A stretch of DNA of 64,000 bases from Chloroflexota bacterium (GTDB lineage: Bacteria; Chloroflexota; Anaerolineae; Anaerolineales; UBA11579), in the NCBI GenBank assembly GCA_013112575.1, contig JABFGG010000003.1:19096-83095 (forward strand). The letters run 5' to 3'. A program made the translations under genes and the position numbers. Below, one piece after another: positions 29,526 through 38,259 of the stretch. Below the pieces are notes generated by a model. That model worked only from the letters and a program-made list of their open reading frames with translations, was not told the DNA's origin and did not search any database. The first letter of the stretch is position 1; each line of letters begins with the position of its first letter.

Positions 29526-29556
29526 GCTAGGGCCTACACTTGGTGTAGGCCCTAGC
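29526..29556. terminator. Strong hairpin, probable transcription terminator
   Basis: GCTAGGGCCTACAC TTG GTGTAGGCCCTAGC, 14-bp perfect stem followed by CCTTTCT. Confidence 0.6.
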
Positions 29557-29676
29557 CCTTTCTGTGGGTCAATAATTTGACTTTGGTCGCTCAATGAGCG
29601 TAAAATCTGAAGACCAAGCACTGATACTTTCAGTCTAATCACAGTGGGTGACCACGAAACAGTAAAGGAAATCCCT

Positions 29677-31569
29677 ATGGCTCGTATTGAATCTTTTCTT
29701 TCAGCCCGTCTTTTCTTGCAGCCCCAACTTGTAGGTCAGAAAATCTATTTCATGAGCAACCTCAGCGGGCATCTCAGTCTCTACGTTATGGATCATGGTG
29801 GCAGTGTACCCCAACCGCTTTTGCCCCCAAACATTGCATTACAGAATCCCCATCTCATAGATGGCAAGAGTTTCCACGTGTTCCCGAAATTGGGGCGGAT
29901 CATCGTCAATGTGGACCATGATGGTGATGAGAATTACGTGCCTATGACCATCCCTCTGGAGGGAGGTTTTCCCGAACCTGCCTTTGGGGACTTCTTCGAT
30001 GATAAACGCGCGTCGATCGGAAAGGTCGATGATGAGCGCAGCCTGATGTACATCATGGCCGACTCGCGTAATGAAGCCATTAACTACACTTATCGGGCCA
30101 ACGTTGAAACCGGCGAGATCACCGAAATGTTCGATAGTGGTTGGGGTGCCTGGGTGGTTGGGGCTAACAAGACACATGATAAAGCCGTCATCCTCGAATT
30201 CTATACCGTAGGGGACAATAGCGCTTTTCTGTGGGATAAGGCTACGGGCAAAGCAGAATTGCTTTATGGCGTTCCGCTCGAGCAGCGTAAAGAAGGTCAG
30301 GAAGTGCCGCTGACTTCATTTGGAAGCTCCTGTTTCACGGCGGATGATAAAGGTTTGCTCTTCTTCAGTTCGATTTTCCAGGACACCTACGGCCCGACGT
30401 ATCTGACCTTTGATGCCCCCGACAAGCCACAGGAAGTGACTGTGACAGGCCATGTACATACCGGCTCTGGTGAGTTTTATGACCTGGAACATATCAAAGC
30501 TGATCGTTACCTGATGTATTACAACATTGACGGCTGCACCTGGGTCTATGAAGCCGAGTTCGATGAAGCCAAGTTGGAGATGCGCTTAGGGCGTGTGCTA
30601 GTTGGGGGAGGCCAGTTTTCTAACGGTGTGCTTGAAGCGCTGACTTTTGACGAAGACACGGGTCGCTACGCGCTTGCTTTTTCCACAGCAACTTCGCCGA
30701 CCCAGATACATACCATTGAGGGGGATGAAACCATCACCCATACCTCGGAACGCATTCTGGGCATATCCGATAAACATCTCTCCCCGGGAGAAGATGCCTC
30801 GTTCACTTCATTCGATGGTTTGCGTATCTCTGCCCGCCTGTATCTGCCTGCCTCTGACCTGGGTTATGAAGAACCACGACCGCTTGTGTATTACGTCCAC
30901 GGCGGCCCCCAGGCGCAGGAGCGCCCTGATTTCGCTTGGTTCTCCATGCCTCTGATCCAATTCTTGACCATGCGGGGTTTCGCGGTGTTCGTGCCCAACG
31001 TGCGTGGCAGCGAAGGTTATGGTCTGGAATATATGAAAAAGGTCGACCGAGATTGGGGTGGGGATGATGCCAAGGATCACGTGCATGCCATGACCGAGTT
31101 CCTGTCTAAAGACCCGCGTGTCGACATCAAGCGCGCTGGGGTTGTAGGCCGTTCTTATGGCGGCTACATGACCCTTTTCCAGGCTGGTTATTACTCTGAA
31201 CTGTGGTCGGCAGCCGTGGACATGTTCGGGCCTTACGACTTGTTGACCTTTGGAGAACGCATCCCACCAAGCTGGAAACCTTATTTTAAGATCGCCCTGG
31301 GTGACCCGGTTGAAGACCGCGATTTCCTGATTGAGCGCTCGCCTAAAACGCACCTGCACCAACTGGCTTGTCCCATGTTGGTTATCCAGGGAAAGAACGA
31401 CCCCCGCGTGGTTGAGCAGGAGTCGCGTGATCTTGTTGAAGAACTGCGTGGACAGGGCAAAGAGATCGATTATTTGATGTTCGAAGATGAGGGCCACGAC
31501 GTGCTTAAATATGACAATCGTGTGACCTGCTACAATGCGATAACCAAGTTCTTTGAAAAGCATTTGTAG
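29677..31569 (+). CDS. S9 family prolyl oligopeptidase / acylaminoacyl peptidase
   Basis: VVGRSYGGYMTL nucleophile motif, YYVHGGPQAQERP, DEGHDV histidine. Confidence 0.92.
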   Translation: MARIESFLSARLFLQPQLVGQKIYFMSNLSGHLSLYVMDHGGSVPQPLLPPNIALQNPHLIDGKSFHVFPKLGRIIVNVDHDGDENYVPMTIPLEGGFPEPAFGDFFDDKRASIGKVDDERSLMYIMADSRNEAINYTYRANVETGEITEMFDSGWGAWVVGANKTHDKAVILEFYTVGDNSAFLWDKATGKAELLYGVPLEQRKEGQEVPLTSFGSSCFTADDKGLLFFSSIFQDTYGPTYLTFDAPDKPQEVTVTGHVHTGSGEFYDLEHIKADRYLMYYNIDGCTWVYEAEFDEAKLEMRLGRVLVGGGQFSNGVLEALTFDEDTGRYALAFSTATSPTQIHTIEGDETITHTSERILGISDKHLSPGEDASFTSFDGLRISARLYLPASDLGYEEPRPLVYYVHGGPQAQERPDFAWFSMPLIQFLTMRGFAVFVPNVRGSEGYGLEYMKKVDRDWGGDDAKDHVHAMTEFLSKDPRVDIKRAGVVGRSYGGYMTLFQAGYYSELWSAAVDMFGPYDLLTFGERIPPSWKPYFKIALGDPVEDRDFLIERSPKTHLHQLACPMLVIQGKNDPRVVEQESRDLVEELRGQGKEIDYLMFEDEGHDVLKYDNRVTCYNAITKFFEKHL

Positions 31570-31608
31570 GAAATTGACTTGCTCTTTTCAATGAAAGGAA
31601 TGTAAATA

Positions 31609-32607
31609 ATGCTGCGATGGGGCATCTTGGGAACGAGTTTTATATCGGAAACAGTGGCTAAAGCCATCCTGGCAGATCCAGGTTCAAGCATTCAGGCTGT
31701 TGCGGGAAGACGACAATCAGTGATTGATACATTCGCTGAGGAATTTGCTGTTCCCAATAAATACAACAGCTATGAAGAACTCATTCAAGACCCTCAGGTT
31801 GATATTGTATACATTGGTTTGCCGAACCACTTGCATCATACATATATTCTTGAGAGTGTTTCTGCGAATAAACATGTGTTGTGTGAAAAATCGCTTTCTA
31901 TCGATCTTGAAAAATCCCAACTCATTGTCGATGCGGTCACGGACTCGGAAGTATTTTTTATTGAAGGGTTGATGTATTTGCATCATCCTTTGATGACAAA
32001 GCTGGTGGAGGTATTGCAGGACAATATCATTGGTGATGTAAGAACAGTAAGCGGCCAATATTATGCGGATATTGCCGAGTTTGTAAATCCGGACAGCAAA
32101 GGTGCCATTTACAACCTGGGTTGTTATCCTGTTTCACTGCTCCATTTGGTTTTGCAAACGTCGTATGGGAGTGAAGTATTTGATGGCTTAGAAATCACGG
32201 GTTTTGGTAGCCTATCAGAAAAGGATGGCAACATTTGTGAGGCATCGATGCAGCTAAGGCTCCCCAATGGAGTAGTTGGGTTGATACATACAGCTGAAAC
32301 ATTTGGAATGTTTTCTGAATTTGTAGTGATTGGTGAAAAAGGGAGCTTGCGTTTTGTAACAAATCCCTGGCTACCCGGAGAACTCAATACGCTCGAGCTT
32401 ACAAGTGTTGATGGTGAGCGACAGCAAATAGAGGTAACGGGAGATGGGGATGCTTTTTACTATCAAATCAAAAATATACGACAGGCCATAGAGCAAGGTA
32501 GGCGATATATTGACCGTCCAGCCGCGAGACTTCAGGACTCTTTTGAGGTGATGAGCATATTGTCAAAATGGGAAGCCTCTATTGTGGATTATTTGGAAGC
32601 AAACTGA
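31609..32607 (+). CDS. Gfo/Idh/MocA family oxidoreductase
   Basis: WGILGTSFISETVAKAI, VDIVYIGLPNHLHHTY, KHVLCEKSLS. Confidence 0.92.
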   Translation: MLRWGILGTSFISETVAKAILADPGSSIQAVAGRRQSVIDTFAEEFAVPNKYNSYEELIQDPQVDIVYIGLPNHLHHTYILESVSANKHVLCEKSLSIDLEKSQLIVDAVTDSEVFFIEGLMYLHHPLMTKLVEVLQDNIIGDVRTVSGQYYADIAEFVNPDSKGAIYNLGCYPVSLLHLVLQTSYGSEVFDGLEITGFGSLSEKDGNICEASMQLRLPNGVVGLIHTAETFGMFSEFVVIGEKGSLRFVTNPWLPGELNTLELTSVDGERQQIEVTGDGDAFYYQIKNIRQAIEQGRRYIDRPAARLQDSFEVMSILSKWEASIVDYLEAN

Positions 32608-32701
32608 GGGGGTATTCTGGGGCAATGCAGTATCAAAGGTATGGTGGGCGTTAGATTAGAGCAGGTTTAGCCTCACAGTCCTCTCATCCCAGAATGATAA
32701 A

Positions 32702-33937
32702 ATGCCGCCCATGTCCTGGCGTAAAGTCCTATTTGCCGTAATTCTCCTTATTGGTCTGGCTGCACTTATCTACCAAATTCCTGCTGTGAATAACCGTCTT
32801 GGTTGGCGCATTGTGGCCGCAGAAGCCTATGTGCGCGGCGTGGTCAACCCGGCCGGTGAGTTGCCGCCTCCTGCTGTGGTCGTCACACAGCGTGAGGAAC
32901 CTACCAGCCAACCTACACCTATCCCTACAGAGATTTTTGCCGGCCCTACCCCCACACTCGCGCCATCACCAACACCCTTGCCAGCCAGCGTACAACTCGC
33001 CTCACCGGAATATGAAGGCCAGGACTGGAATAACTGCGGCCCGGCAGCCTTGAGCATGTACCTCAATTTCTATGGTTGGGAGGGCAACCAATTCGATATT
33101 TCGGGGGAGATCAAACCGGCGCGGGAAGACCGCAACGTCAACCCTGAAGAGCTACTTTTCTATACACGCAATTATGCCGGTTGGCTGAACTCCACCTTCC
33201 GGGTGGGTGGGAACATCGAGATGCTCAAGGGCTTTGTGGCTGCGGGCATCCCGGTGATCGTAGAGTCAGTGTTTATCTTTGATGAACCTTTCTGGCTGGA
33301 TGATGATCGCTGGGCAGCGCACTACCTGTTGTTGACGGGCTACGATGATGCCAGCCAGACCTTTACTGTGCAGGACACGTTCCGCGGCCCGGATCGCACT
33401 ATCACTTACGATCAATTGAATGTCGACTGGCAGCCCTTTAACCGCGTCTTCATGCTGGTCTACCCACCCGATCAGGAGAGTACAGTCCAGGGCATCCTCG
33501 GACAGCATTGGGATGAGGACTATAACCGCCAGGCGGCTTTTGAAACGGCGCAAGCTGAGATCGAGGCTGACCCCGAAAATGCCTATGCCTGGTTCAACCT
33601 GGGCAGCAACCAGGTGTACTTTGAGCAGTATGCCCAGGCGGCCCAGTCATACGACCAGGCCCGCACCCTGGGTTTGCCCCAGCGTATGTTACGTTACCAG
33701 TTTGGGCCGTTTTTTGCTTATTTCCACTCACTGCGCACCGATGAATTGATCACGGTCACGAGCTATGCTTTGCAGATCACGCCCAATGCTGAGGAGGCTT
33801 TGTTATGGCACGGCTGGGGTTTGTTCCGGCAGGGCAATGAGGCCAGCGCCATTGCCCATTTCCAGCAGGCTTATAATAACAACCCCTTGTCACCTGATGC
33901 CCAGTATGCGCTAGACTTTATGGGTGCTTCGCCGTAA
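32702..33937 (+). CDS. C39-family-like peptidase with TPR repeats
   Basis: WNNCGPAALSMYLNFYG catalytic Cys context, AAHYLLLTGYDD His motif, C-terminal TPRs. Confidence 0.85.
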   Translation: MPPMSWRKVLFAVILLIGLAALIYQIPAVNNRLGWRIVAAEAYVRGVVNPAGELPPPAVVVTQREEPTSQPTPIPTEIFAGPTPTLAPSPTPLPASVQLASPEYEGQDWNNCGPAALSMYLNFYGWEGNQFDISGEIKPAREDRNVNPEELLFYTRNYAGWLNSTFRVGGNIEMLKGFVAAGIPVIVESVFIFDEPFWLDDDRWAAHYLLLTGYDDASQTFTVQDTFRGPDRTITYDQLNVDWQPFNRVFMLVYPPDQESTVQGILGQHWDEDYNRQAAFETAQAEIEADPENAYAWFNLGSNQVYFEQYAQAAQSYDQARTLGLPQRMLRYQFGPFFAYFHSLRTDELITVTSYALQITPNAEEALLWHGWGLFRQGNEASAIAHFQQAYNNNPLSPDAQYALDFMGASP

Positions 33938-34294
33938 GTAGATCAGGGCCAATCCCAAAAGTGCGCCAAGCAGGTTCACACCCAGATCAAATATTTCCGG
34001 CAAGCCAAAGACGCGGTCTGCGCTGACGATGAATTGCAGACCCTCTTGCAGTACCCCTATAAACAAGGCGAATATGAGAGTGATTCCTAGGGTCGTCCAG
34101 TTTAGATTCAGTTTGAAGGTGGGTATCAGCAGCAGGGTCAGGATGGCGTAGACAATGATATGGGTGATGATGTGGGCTGTTTCGGAGATATAGGCCAGGT
34201 TAATGAGGGAGCCGGAGGGGGCACGCTCAAAGATGAGCGTGCTGGGGAAAATGATCACGACCACCCAAATAATTAGTGGAAGATAGCGCTTCAT
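33911..34294 (-). CDS. VanZ-like family membrane protein
   Basis: Four TM helices; GVLQEGLQFIVSADRVFGLPEIFDLGVNLLGALLG. Confidence 0.85.
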   Translation of the reverse strand: MKRYLPLIIWVVVIIFPSTLIFERAPSGSLINLAYISETAHIITHIIVYAILTLLLIPTFKLNLNWTTLGITLIFALFIGVLQEGLQFIVSADRVFGLPEIFDLGVNLLGALLGLALIYLRRSTHKV

Positions 34295-34317
34295 GCTCTG
34301 GATTTTAGCTTAGTAAT

Positions 34318-34345
34318 AAAAAAGCCCTGGAATTCCAGGGCTTTG
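34318..34345 (-). terminator. Rho-independent terminator of the BI-1 gene
   Basis: AAAGCCCTGGAATTCCAGGGCTTT with T-run on minus strand. Confidence 0.85.
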
Positions 34346-34352
34346 AGATTGT

Positions 34353-35078
34353 TTAGCGGCGACTTAAACGCATGAGAATGCGCAGGATGTACCAGAACAT
34401 GAGCGCCATGCTGGCGAACAAGGCCAGCGAAGCTGCCACGTATTGATCGGTGCGGTAGTGGTGGAGAACGTTTGAGGTGGTGTAAAGTATATAACCACTG
34501 GCCAAGCCTACCATGACCACTGAAAACACGAGACCCAGATCGAAGCCGAAAAGAATAGATGCTACGATCAGGCCGAGGGCCATAAAGCCGGCAATGGTCA
34601 GGCCCATGCGCAGGAAAGAAAAATCGGCGCGGCTGATGAGTACGTAGCCACTGAGGCCGGTGAACACGGTAAAGGTGAGCAGCGCGGCGGTGGGGATCAC
34701 ATTGTCTGTCGAGTAATTGGCGGCAACGACAAGCAGCGGCAAGAAAAGAATGGCTTCGGCGATAACGTAAAGAACCAGACCCATATACTGCATTGCTAGA
34801 GAAGTTCCACTGTGCGCCCAACGGTTGGCCAGATTGCCAACCAGCATGAACAGGCCCAGGATGATCAGCCAGTTGAACGAGGTGCTGAAAACGAACTCCA
34901 CGTAGTAGCCTGCAATGGGTAATTGGAAGAGCAGGAATTCGATGAAAACGAAGCCCATAACGGCAACAGCCAGATGCAGGTAGGTGTTGCGGATGAAGGC
35001 CACGCGGTCTTCTAAGGCTACTGCAGATACAGGTATTGGCAGGGGTTGGTTTTCGTAGGAACCTGAATCGTTTGACAT
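34353..35078 (-). CDS. Bax inhibitor-1 (YccA/UPF0005) family membrane protein
   Basis: Seven TM; AVTVFTGLSGYVL-type, FVSVVMVGLASGYILYTTSNVLHHYRTDQYVAASLALFA. Confidence 0.88.
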   Translation of the reverse strand: MSNDSGSYENQPLPIPVSAVALEDRVAFIRNTYLHLAVAVMGFVFIEFLLFQLPIAGYYVEFVFSTSFNWLIILGLFMLVGNLANRWAHSGTSLAMQYMGLVLYVIAEAILFLPLLVVAANYSTDNVIPTAALLTFTVFTGLSGYVLISRADFSFLRMGLTIAGFMALGLIVASILFGFDLGLVFSVVMVGLASGYILYTTSNVLHHYRTDQYVAASLALFASMALMFWYILRILMRLSRR

Positions 35079-35171
35079 GTTTCCTCCAATTGTGCGATAG
35101 CAAAACTCCCCCCCAACAACTGAAGCTGAGGGTTTTGATTTATAGCATTGTACAGAAGTTGGGGTTAGATT

Positions 35172-35570
35172 TCAATAGCCGACGCGGATGCGCTGGCGTG
35201 TGCTGCGTTTGAGGTAGAGCAGGCCAATGCCGATCAGGCCACCAATCATGTCTACGCCTAAATCGAATAGCTCTGGAAAGCCGGGTGGGCGATGTTTGGT
35301 AGCGATGAGTTGAAAGGCTTCCTGGGCTGCACCTACGATGAGCACTGCGAACAATAGGAGGGCTACATTTTTGAGGGTGAGGGGCAGTTTGAAGGCGTAG
35401 GCCAACAGGATGACCAGCCCGGCAAAGAGCACGCTGTGGGCGATCCAGTGCATGACTTCTGTGCCGATAAGGGTATCCATGATGGGGCGGATCTGGGGGA
35501 TGCGGCGGAAGAGAGCCACGGGGAAGACCATGAGCAAGAGCCAAAGGGTAAGGAACAGAAAACGTCGCAT
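35172..35570 (-). CDS. VanZ-like family membrane protein (second copy)
   Basis: GAAQEAFQLIATKHRPPGFPELFDLGVDMIGGLIGIG. Confidence 0.85.
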   Translation of the reverse strand: MRRFLFLTLWLLLMVFPVALFRRIPQIRPIMDTLIGTEVMHWIAHSVLFAGLVILLAYAFKLPLTLKNVALLLFAVLIVGAAQEAFQLIATKHRPPGFPELFDLGVDMIGGLIGIGLLYLKRSTRQRIRVGY

Positions 35571-35746
35571 GGTGGCAGATTTTAGCTTGATTTGGGGAAA
35601 TGACCAGGATTTGGGTGTGGGGGTTTAAGCACTTATGTGCGCGGATACTAAACCAAATGGCGTAGATGCCTAGCAAACTCCACCCAATTAATGTACTTTG
35701 TCCAACCTGTGGTTGGACTCTGGAGTTTGCTGCACAAACTCTGCCT

Positions 35747-35778
35747 ATTAATGTACCGTATGTAGTTAATGTAGGGTT
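35747..35778. repeat. Degenerate direct repeat, left copy
   Basis: ATTAATGTACCGTATGTAGTTAATGTAGGGTT, cf. 37735-37769. Confidence 0.6.
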
Positions 35779-35884
35779 AAGCATGTTTTTGGCTGGCGGG
35801 TTCTTGCCGGAATATAAGATGTGGGGGGTGAGGGGGAAGGGAGCGGCGAATGTGGGGGCGAGAGATGCGAAGGCAATTCTATAC

Positions 35885-35913
35885 TTGACAGACCCAAACA
35901 AATGAGCTATACT
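35885..35913 (+). promoter_or_regulatory. Sigma70-type promoter of the transposase
   Basis: TTGACA - 17 nt - TATACT. Confidence 0.8.
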
Positions 35914-35938
35914 TTAGGTACACAAGTGGAGTATAGCA

Positions 35939-36877
35939 ATGGACGAAATCACTTTTAGCACCCTGCGAAATCTGACCGAAGAAGAAGCCTGCGACCTGTT
36001 TGCTGAAATCCGCTGGCCTGGTGGAGTAATCGCCTGCCCCAAATGTGGAAGCCTGAAAGGTGCTTACAAACTGAAGTCCAAACCGGATAGCAAGAACAAG
36101 GTCGCTCCTGGCACTTACAAATGTAAGGATTGTCGCCGCAAGTTCACGGTCAAGATGGGGACTATCTTTGAGAAAAGTCCTATCCCAATGCGCGATTGGT
36201 TGCTGGCTGTTTATGAAATGAATGAGAATAAGACGGGCGTATCTGCCAGCCAGTTGCACCGCAAGTTGGGCGTGACCTACAAGACCGCTTGGTTCATGTG
36301 CCACCGCATACGTGAAGCTATGAAGCAAGAACCGCTTGGTATGTTGCTTGGCACGGTAGAAGCTGACGAAACTTACATCGGGGGATTGGAAAAGAACAAG
36401 CACTTGAGCAAACGTAAGGGTCGCAGCCCAAAGGCAAAGACTCCTGTATTCGCCATGATTGAGCGTGGTGGGGACGTGCGCGCCCAGAAAGTTCCTGATA
36501 CCAAAGGACGAACTTTACAGCCCATCATTGCCCAAAACATTCACCCTCACACTCGCGTGATGACCGATGAATACGGTGCTTATTTTGGCTTAGACCGCTT
36601 CCACACCAGCCACGAAACCGTCCACCACCTTAGTAAAGAGTATGTGCGCGGCGATGTTCACACAAACCTTGCAGAAAACTGGTTTTCCTTGCTGAAAAGG
36701 GGCATCAAAGGTAACTATTTTCACGTTTCCCCCACCCATTTGAACCGCTATCTAGCTGAATTCACGTTCCGTTTCAACAATCGCAAGCTGAGTGATGGGC
36801 AGCGAACAGCCAAAGCACTGAAAGGCGCAGTCGGCAAGCGGCTGACCTACGACAAGACCATAAAAACAGAAGCCTAG
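35939..36877 (+). mobile_element. IS1595-family (ISXO2-like) transposase
   Basis: N-terminal zinc ribbon CPKCGSLKGAYKL...CKDCRRKFTVKMGTIFEKSPIPMRDWL; VEADETYIGG, DEYGAY, HTNLAENWFSLLKRGIKGNYFHVS. Confidence 0.93.
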
Positions 36878-36896
36878 CTAATTGCTAGGCTTTTTC
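36871..36896. terminator. Bidirectional terminator containing stop codons of both convergent genes
   Basis: AGCCTAGCTAATTGCTAGGCTTTTTC. Confidence 0.8.
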
Positions 36897-37039
36897 TTTT
36901 CCTTATCTTCGCTCTTGATCGGGGGCGTTTCTGCCAGAGCCTTGACCACTTCCTGAAATGTGGGGCCATGCAGGGACACGGGCTTTTCAGCGTTCTCTTT
37001 TTTCTTACCCTTATCTTTAGGTTCGTCTTGTTCGTACAT
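36878..37039 (-). CDS. 53-aa Lys-rich protein convergent with the IS1595-type transposase
   Basis: MYEQDEPKDKGKKKENAEKPVSLHGPTFQEVVKALAETPPIKSEDKEKKKPSN; own promoter-like TTGATT-N18-TAGTAT on minus strand; not in supplied ORF track. Confidence 0.65.
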   Translation of the reverse strand: MYEQDEPKDKGKKKENAEKPVSLHGPTFQEVVKALAETPPIKSEDKEKKKPSN

Positions 37040-37104
37040 TGTATGTTGATACTAACACAGAACATACTAGCTAATCAAGCGAGTCGTCTGGTAAAATAAA
37101 AAAT

Positions 37105-37190
37105 CGAGGGGAGGCGGCAGAAAATCTTGCGACAACTATCTTGCGATAGTCCTGCTGTTCCAGCATTAGCGGTGCTGGTTGCCTCCCCTC
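37105..37190. ncRNA. Structured RNA-like element of unknown class (multibranch, 11-bp closing helix)
   Basis: CGAGGGGAGGC...GCCTCCCCTCG closing stem with internal hairpins ACTATC-TTGC-GATAGT and CCAGCA-TTAGCGG-TGCTGG. Confidence 0.45.
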
Positions 37191-37200
37191 GTTTATCATC

Positions 37201-37286
37201 GGAGGCGTCGCCCGTTGGAAAGGGCAGCTATCTAAGAAATAGCCTTACGTGTCTGCGTATCGTGGGTTCGAATCCCACCGCCTCCG
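37201..37286 (+). tRNA. Type II tRNA, anticodon AAG (Leu codon CUU), Ser-like body with G73
   Basis: GGAGGCG/CGCCTCC acceptor, GCCC/GGGC D stem, GCTAT-CTAAGAA-ATAGC anticodon arm, variable arm TACG/CGTA, GTGGG-TTCGAAT-CCCAC T arm. Confidence 0.8.
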
Positions 37287-37734
37287 CATTTCAAAAAATT
37301 GTCAGTTCACAGGGAATGAAAGCACAAGCCCCCAGCAAATGATTTCAGCGCATCCTTCCCAGAACGTTGTTCGTGCTAGACCCTTTTATTGGGTCAGGTA
37401 CTATAATCTCTTACACGTAAAGGGGAAGTACAGCATTGAACGACGCGGCCACTCTTAGCTCTCCTTTACGTGAAGCCCCTAAAGTTACCCAAACTCTAGG
37501 CGTGTACACATAATATAATATAATATGTGTATATACCGAAATAGTACCACTTGTGTGACAATTACGCAATATTGTGGTATTCCTCGGAAGTGAAAACTCC
37601 TCGGAAACGCAACTGAGTGCGGAAATTACAACAATTGCGGGGTTTATTCGATTAGTAACGTTCTTAGCCCAACAACTCTATTTGGGTCTGACGTGTATAA
37701 GTCTACCGATGCGAAGAAGGGCTAAAAATAGCGA

Positions 37735-37769
37735 ATTAATGTACCCGTATGTATGCTTAATGTAGGGTT
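37735..37769. repeat. Degenerate direct repeat, right copy
   Basis: ATTAATGTACCCGTATGTATGCTTAATGTAGGGTT. Confidence 0.6.
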
Positions 37770-37797
37770 GTCGAACCTATGGGTCAATTTAAAAAAT

Positions 37798-37822
37798 CGG
37801 GCGAGGCATGCCTCGCCCCTAC
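37798..37822. repeat. GC-rich palindromic repeat copy B
   Basis: CGGGCGAGGCATGCCTCGCCCCTAC. Confidence 0.85.
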
Positions 37823-37848
37823 AAAAATATAATTTAGGTTTTGGGAGT

Positions 37849-38259
37849 TCAGGCGCGTTTGGAGCGCATGGCTTTGAGGCTTTTGATGTCCTCAGTTTGT
37901 GCCATGTCCTTGTATTCCTGGGACTCCATGGCATAGGGAGCGATCTTGCCATCGGCATTGCTGTGGACGCCCCAGCCGTAGCGTTTGGTGAGGGGCGATG
38001 AGCGCAGGCAGGGCTGGCCTTTGGAGAAGAACTTTTCGCGCTCGGCGACACGCTGGGATTGTGGAATGTCTTTCCTGTCGGCGTGGACCTGGAAGATGAC
38101 GTCATCGGAGGTGTATTTGTAGGGGTTGGCGGCGATGATCTCATATTGCAAAAGGGCGATGGTCTTTTTGCCGCCACGTTCCTGCGGGACCTCAGCGTGG
38201 TCGATGGGGCAGTCTTCGGCAACCTCGATAAGGGTGTTGAAATAGTTGGTGGTTTCCAT
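37849..38259 (-). CDS. DUF6157-like protein
   Basis: NYFNTLIEVAEDCPIDHAEVPQERGGKKTIALLQYEII...YGWGVHSNADGKIA. Confidence 0.75.
   Translation of the reverse strand: METTNYFNTLIEVAEDCPIDHAEVPQERGGKKTIALLQYEIIAANPYKYTSDDVIFQVHADRKDIPQSQRVAEREKFFSKGQPCLRSSPLTKRYGWGVHSNADGKIAPYAMESQEYKDMAQTEDIKSLKAMRSKRA

Noticed and set aside
35800-37100. Exact IS1595-type terminal inverted repeats and 8-bp target duplication
   Set aside because: I could not identify convincing matching termini by eye, so IS boundaries are left undefined
37201-37286. Selenocysteine tRNA (selC) to match selB
   Set aside because: Anticodon is AAG not TCA, acceptor/T-arm is 7/5 and the variable arm is too short
37127-37458. ORFs of 69-71 aa across the tRNA region
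   Set aside because: Overlap a complete tRNA cloverleaf and the structured element; chance frames
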